Part shown: piece by piece, positions 5,820 through 5,933 of the stretch | Numbering within the stretch: position 1 is the first letter of the stretch | Layout: the number at the start of each line of letters is the position of its first letter | Source: Rikenellaceae bacterium | GTDB lineage: Bacteria > Bacteroidota > Bacteroidia > Bacteroidales > UBA932 | Reading direction: 5' to 3' | DNA length: 5,933 nt | NCBI GenBank assembly: GCA_900771005.1 | Contig: CAAGMI010000281.1 | Coordinates: 1 to 5,933 of the forward strand | Notes under the pieces: model-generated | The model's database searches: none | The model's input: the letters and a program-made list of their open reading frames with translations, nothing else | Told to the model about the DNA's origin: nothing | Made by a program: the position numbers and the translations under genes

Positions 5820-5933
5820 TTACTCTTTTAACTTTGGCGAAGTTTTGCATGAAGCGTCATACGCTGATTTCGCGTACGCTGTGTGGGTTAGCTTGCGCAC
5901 CCCGCACATCCCTCGCTCCGGGTTGCCCCGTGG
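5820..5933 (-). CDS. Possible 3' end of an upstream gene, partial
   Basis: On the minus strand one frame is open from the right edge for 37 codons and stops at TAA (5820-5822). It contains MCGVRKLTHTAYAKSAYDASC and ends TSPKLKE. The other two minus frames close within this stretch. Support is the terminator-like hairpin just downstream. I do not recognise the product, and with so few residues it may be chance or part of a dispersed repeat. The residue composition is not clearly that of a folded domain. Confidence 0.25.
   Translation of the reverse strand, partial: PRGNPERGMCGVRKLTHTAYAKSAYDASCKTSPKLKE

Noticed and set aside
5830..5844. AACTT-TGGCG-AAGTT palindrome.
   Set aside because: It has only five base pairs, no adjacent T run or partner signal, and is likely chance.
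5860..5881. TACGCTG repeated twice 15 bases apart near the right edge.
   Set aside because: It is too short and appears only twice; no larger repeat unit is evident.
5820..5933. Possible tRNA or rRNA fragment because of GC-rich stem-like sequence.
   Set aside because: No cloverleaf, T-loop (GTTCGA-like) element or rRNA signature can be found on either strand.

Overview
This window most likely comes from a host-associated (gut-type) member of the Kiritimatiellota or a related Verrucomicrobiota/PVC bacterium. That placement is inferred from the domain mix of the main protein: BspA-type leucine-rich repeats, InlB-type (Listeria-Bacteroides) repeats, a chitobiase C-terminal-like module, a beta-sandwich module ending in GWVDGISW, and a C-terminal segment with a YNAYREWAMKIG motif. 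I associate this combination with very large secreted proteins of that group from memory. No rRNA or other phylogenetic marker is present.

Layout: all credible genes are on the minus strand. Positions 1-5240 are one uninterrupted reading frame of at least 1746 codons. I translated it codon by codon and found no in-frame stop. It starts at an ATG (5238-5240) with a strong Shine-Dalgarno sequence and runs off the left edge, so its C-terminus is missing. The product is an exported modular repeat protein. In order it has a signal peptide, a first LRR_5 block, two InlB-type repeats, a second LRR_5 block, five more InlB-type repeats (the last three of a longer subtype), a chitobiase C-terminal-like module, the beta-sandwich module and a C-terminal region.

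Ten bases upstream, a small gene ends at 5251. It encodes a compact protein of about 124 residues with a SLEDMARGDWRVG motif and a C-terminal SPFGYFDV motif. Its stop codon overlaps the Shine-Dalgarno sequence of the large gene, so the two are probably co-transcribed and may be translationally coupled.

Positions 5626-5819 are intergenic. They hold a hairpin that looks like an intrinsic terminator for a gene further upstream, plus a nested inverted and direct repeat. Positions 5820-5933 may be the 3' end of that upstream gene, with weak support. I see no tRNA, rRNA, CRISPR array, transposase or phage gene.

Reading as a unit: a small cytoplasmic-looking protein of unknown role is followed by a giant surface or secreted protein likely to bind host or microbial ligands. 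A functional link between them is only inferred from spacing.
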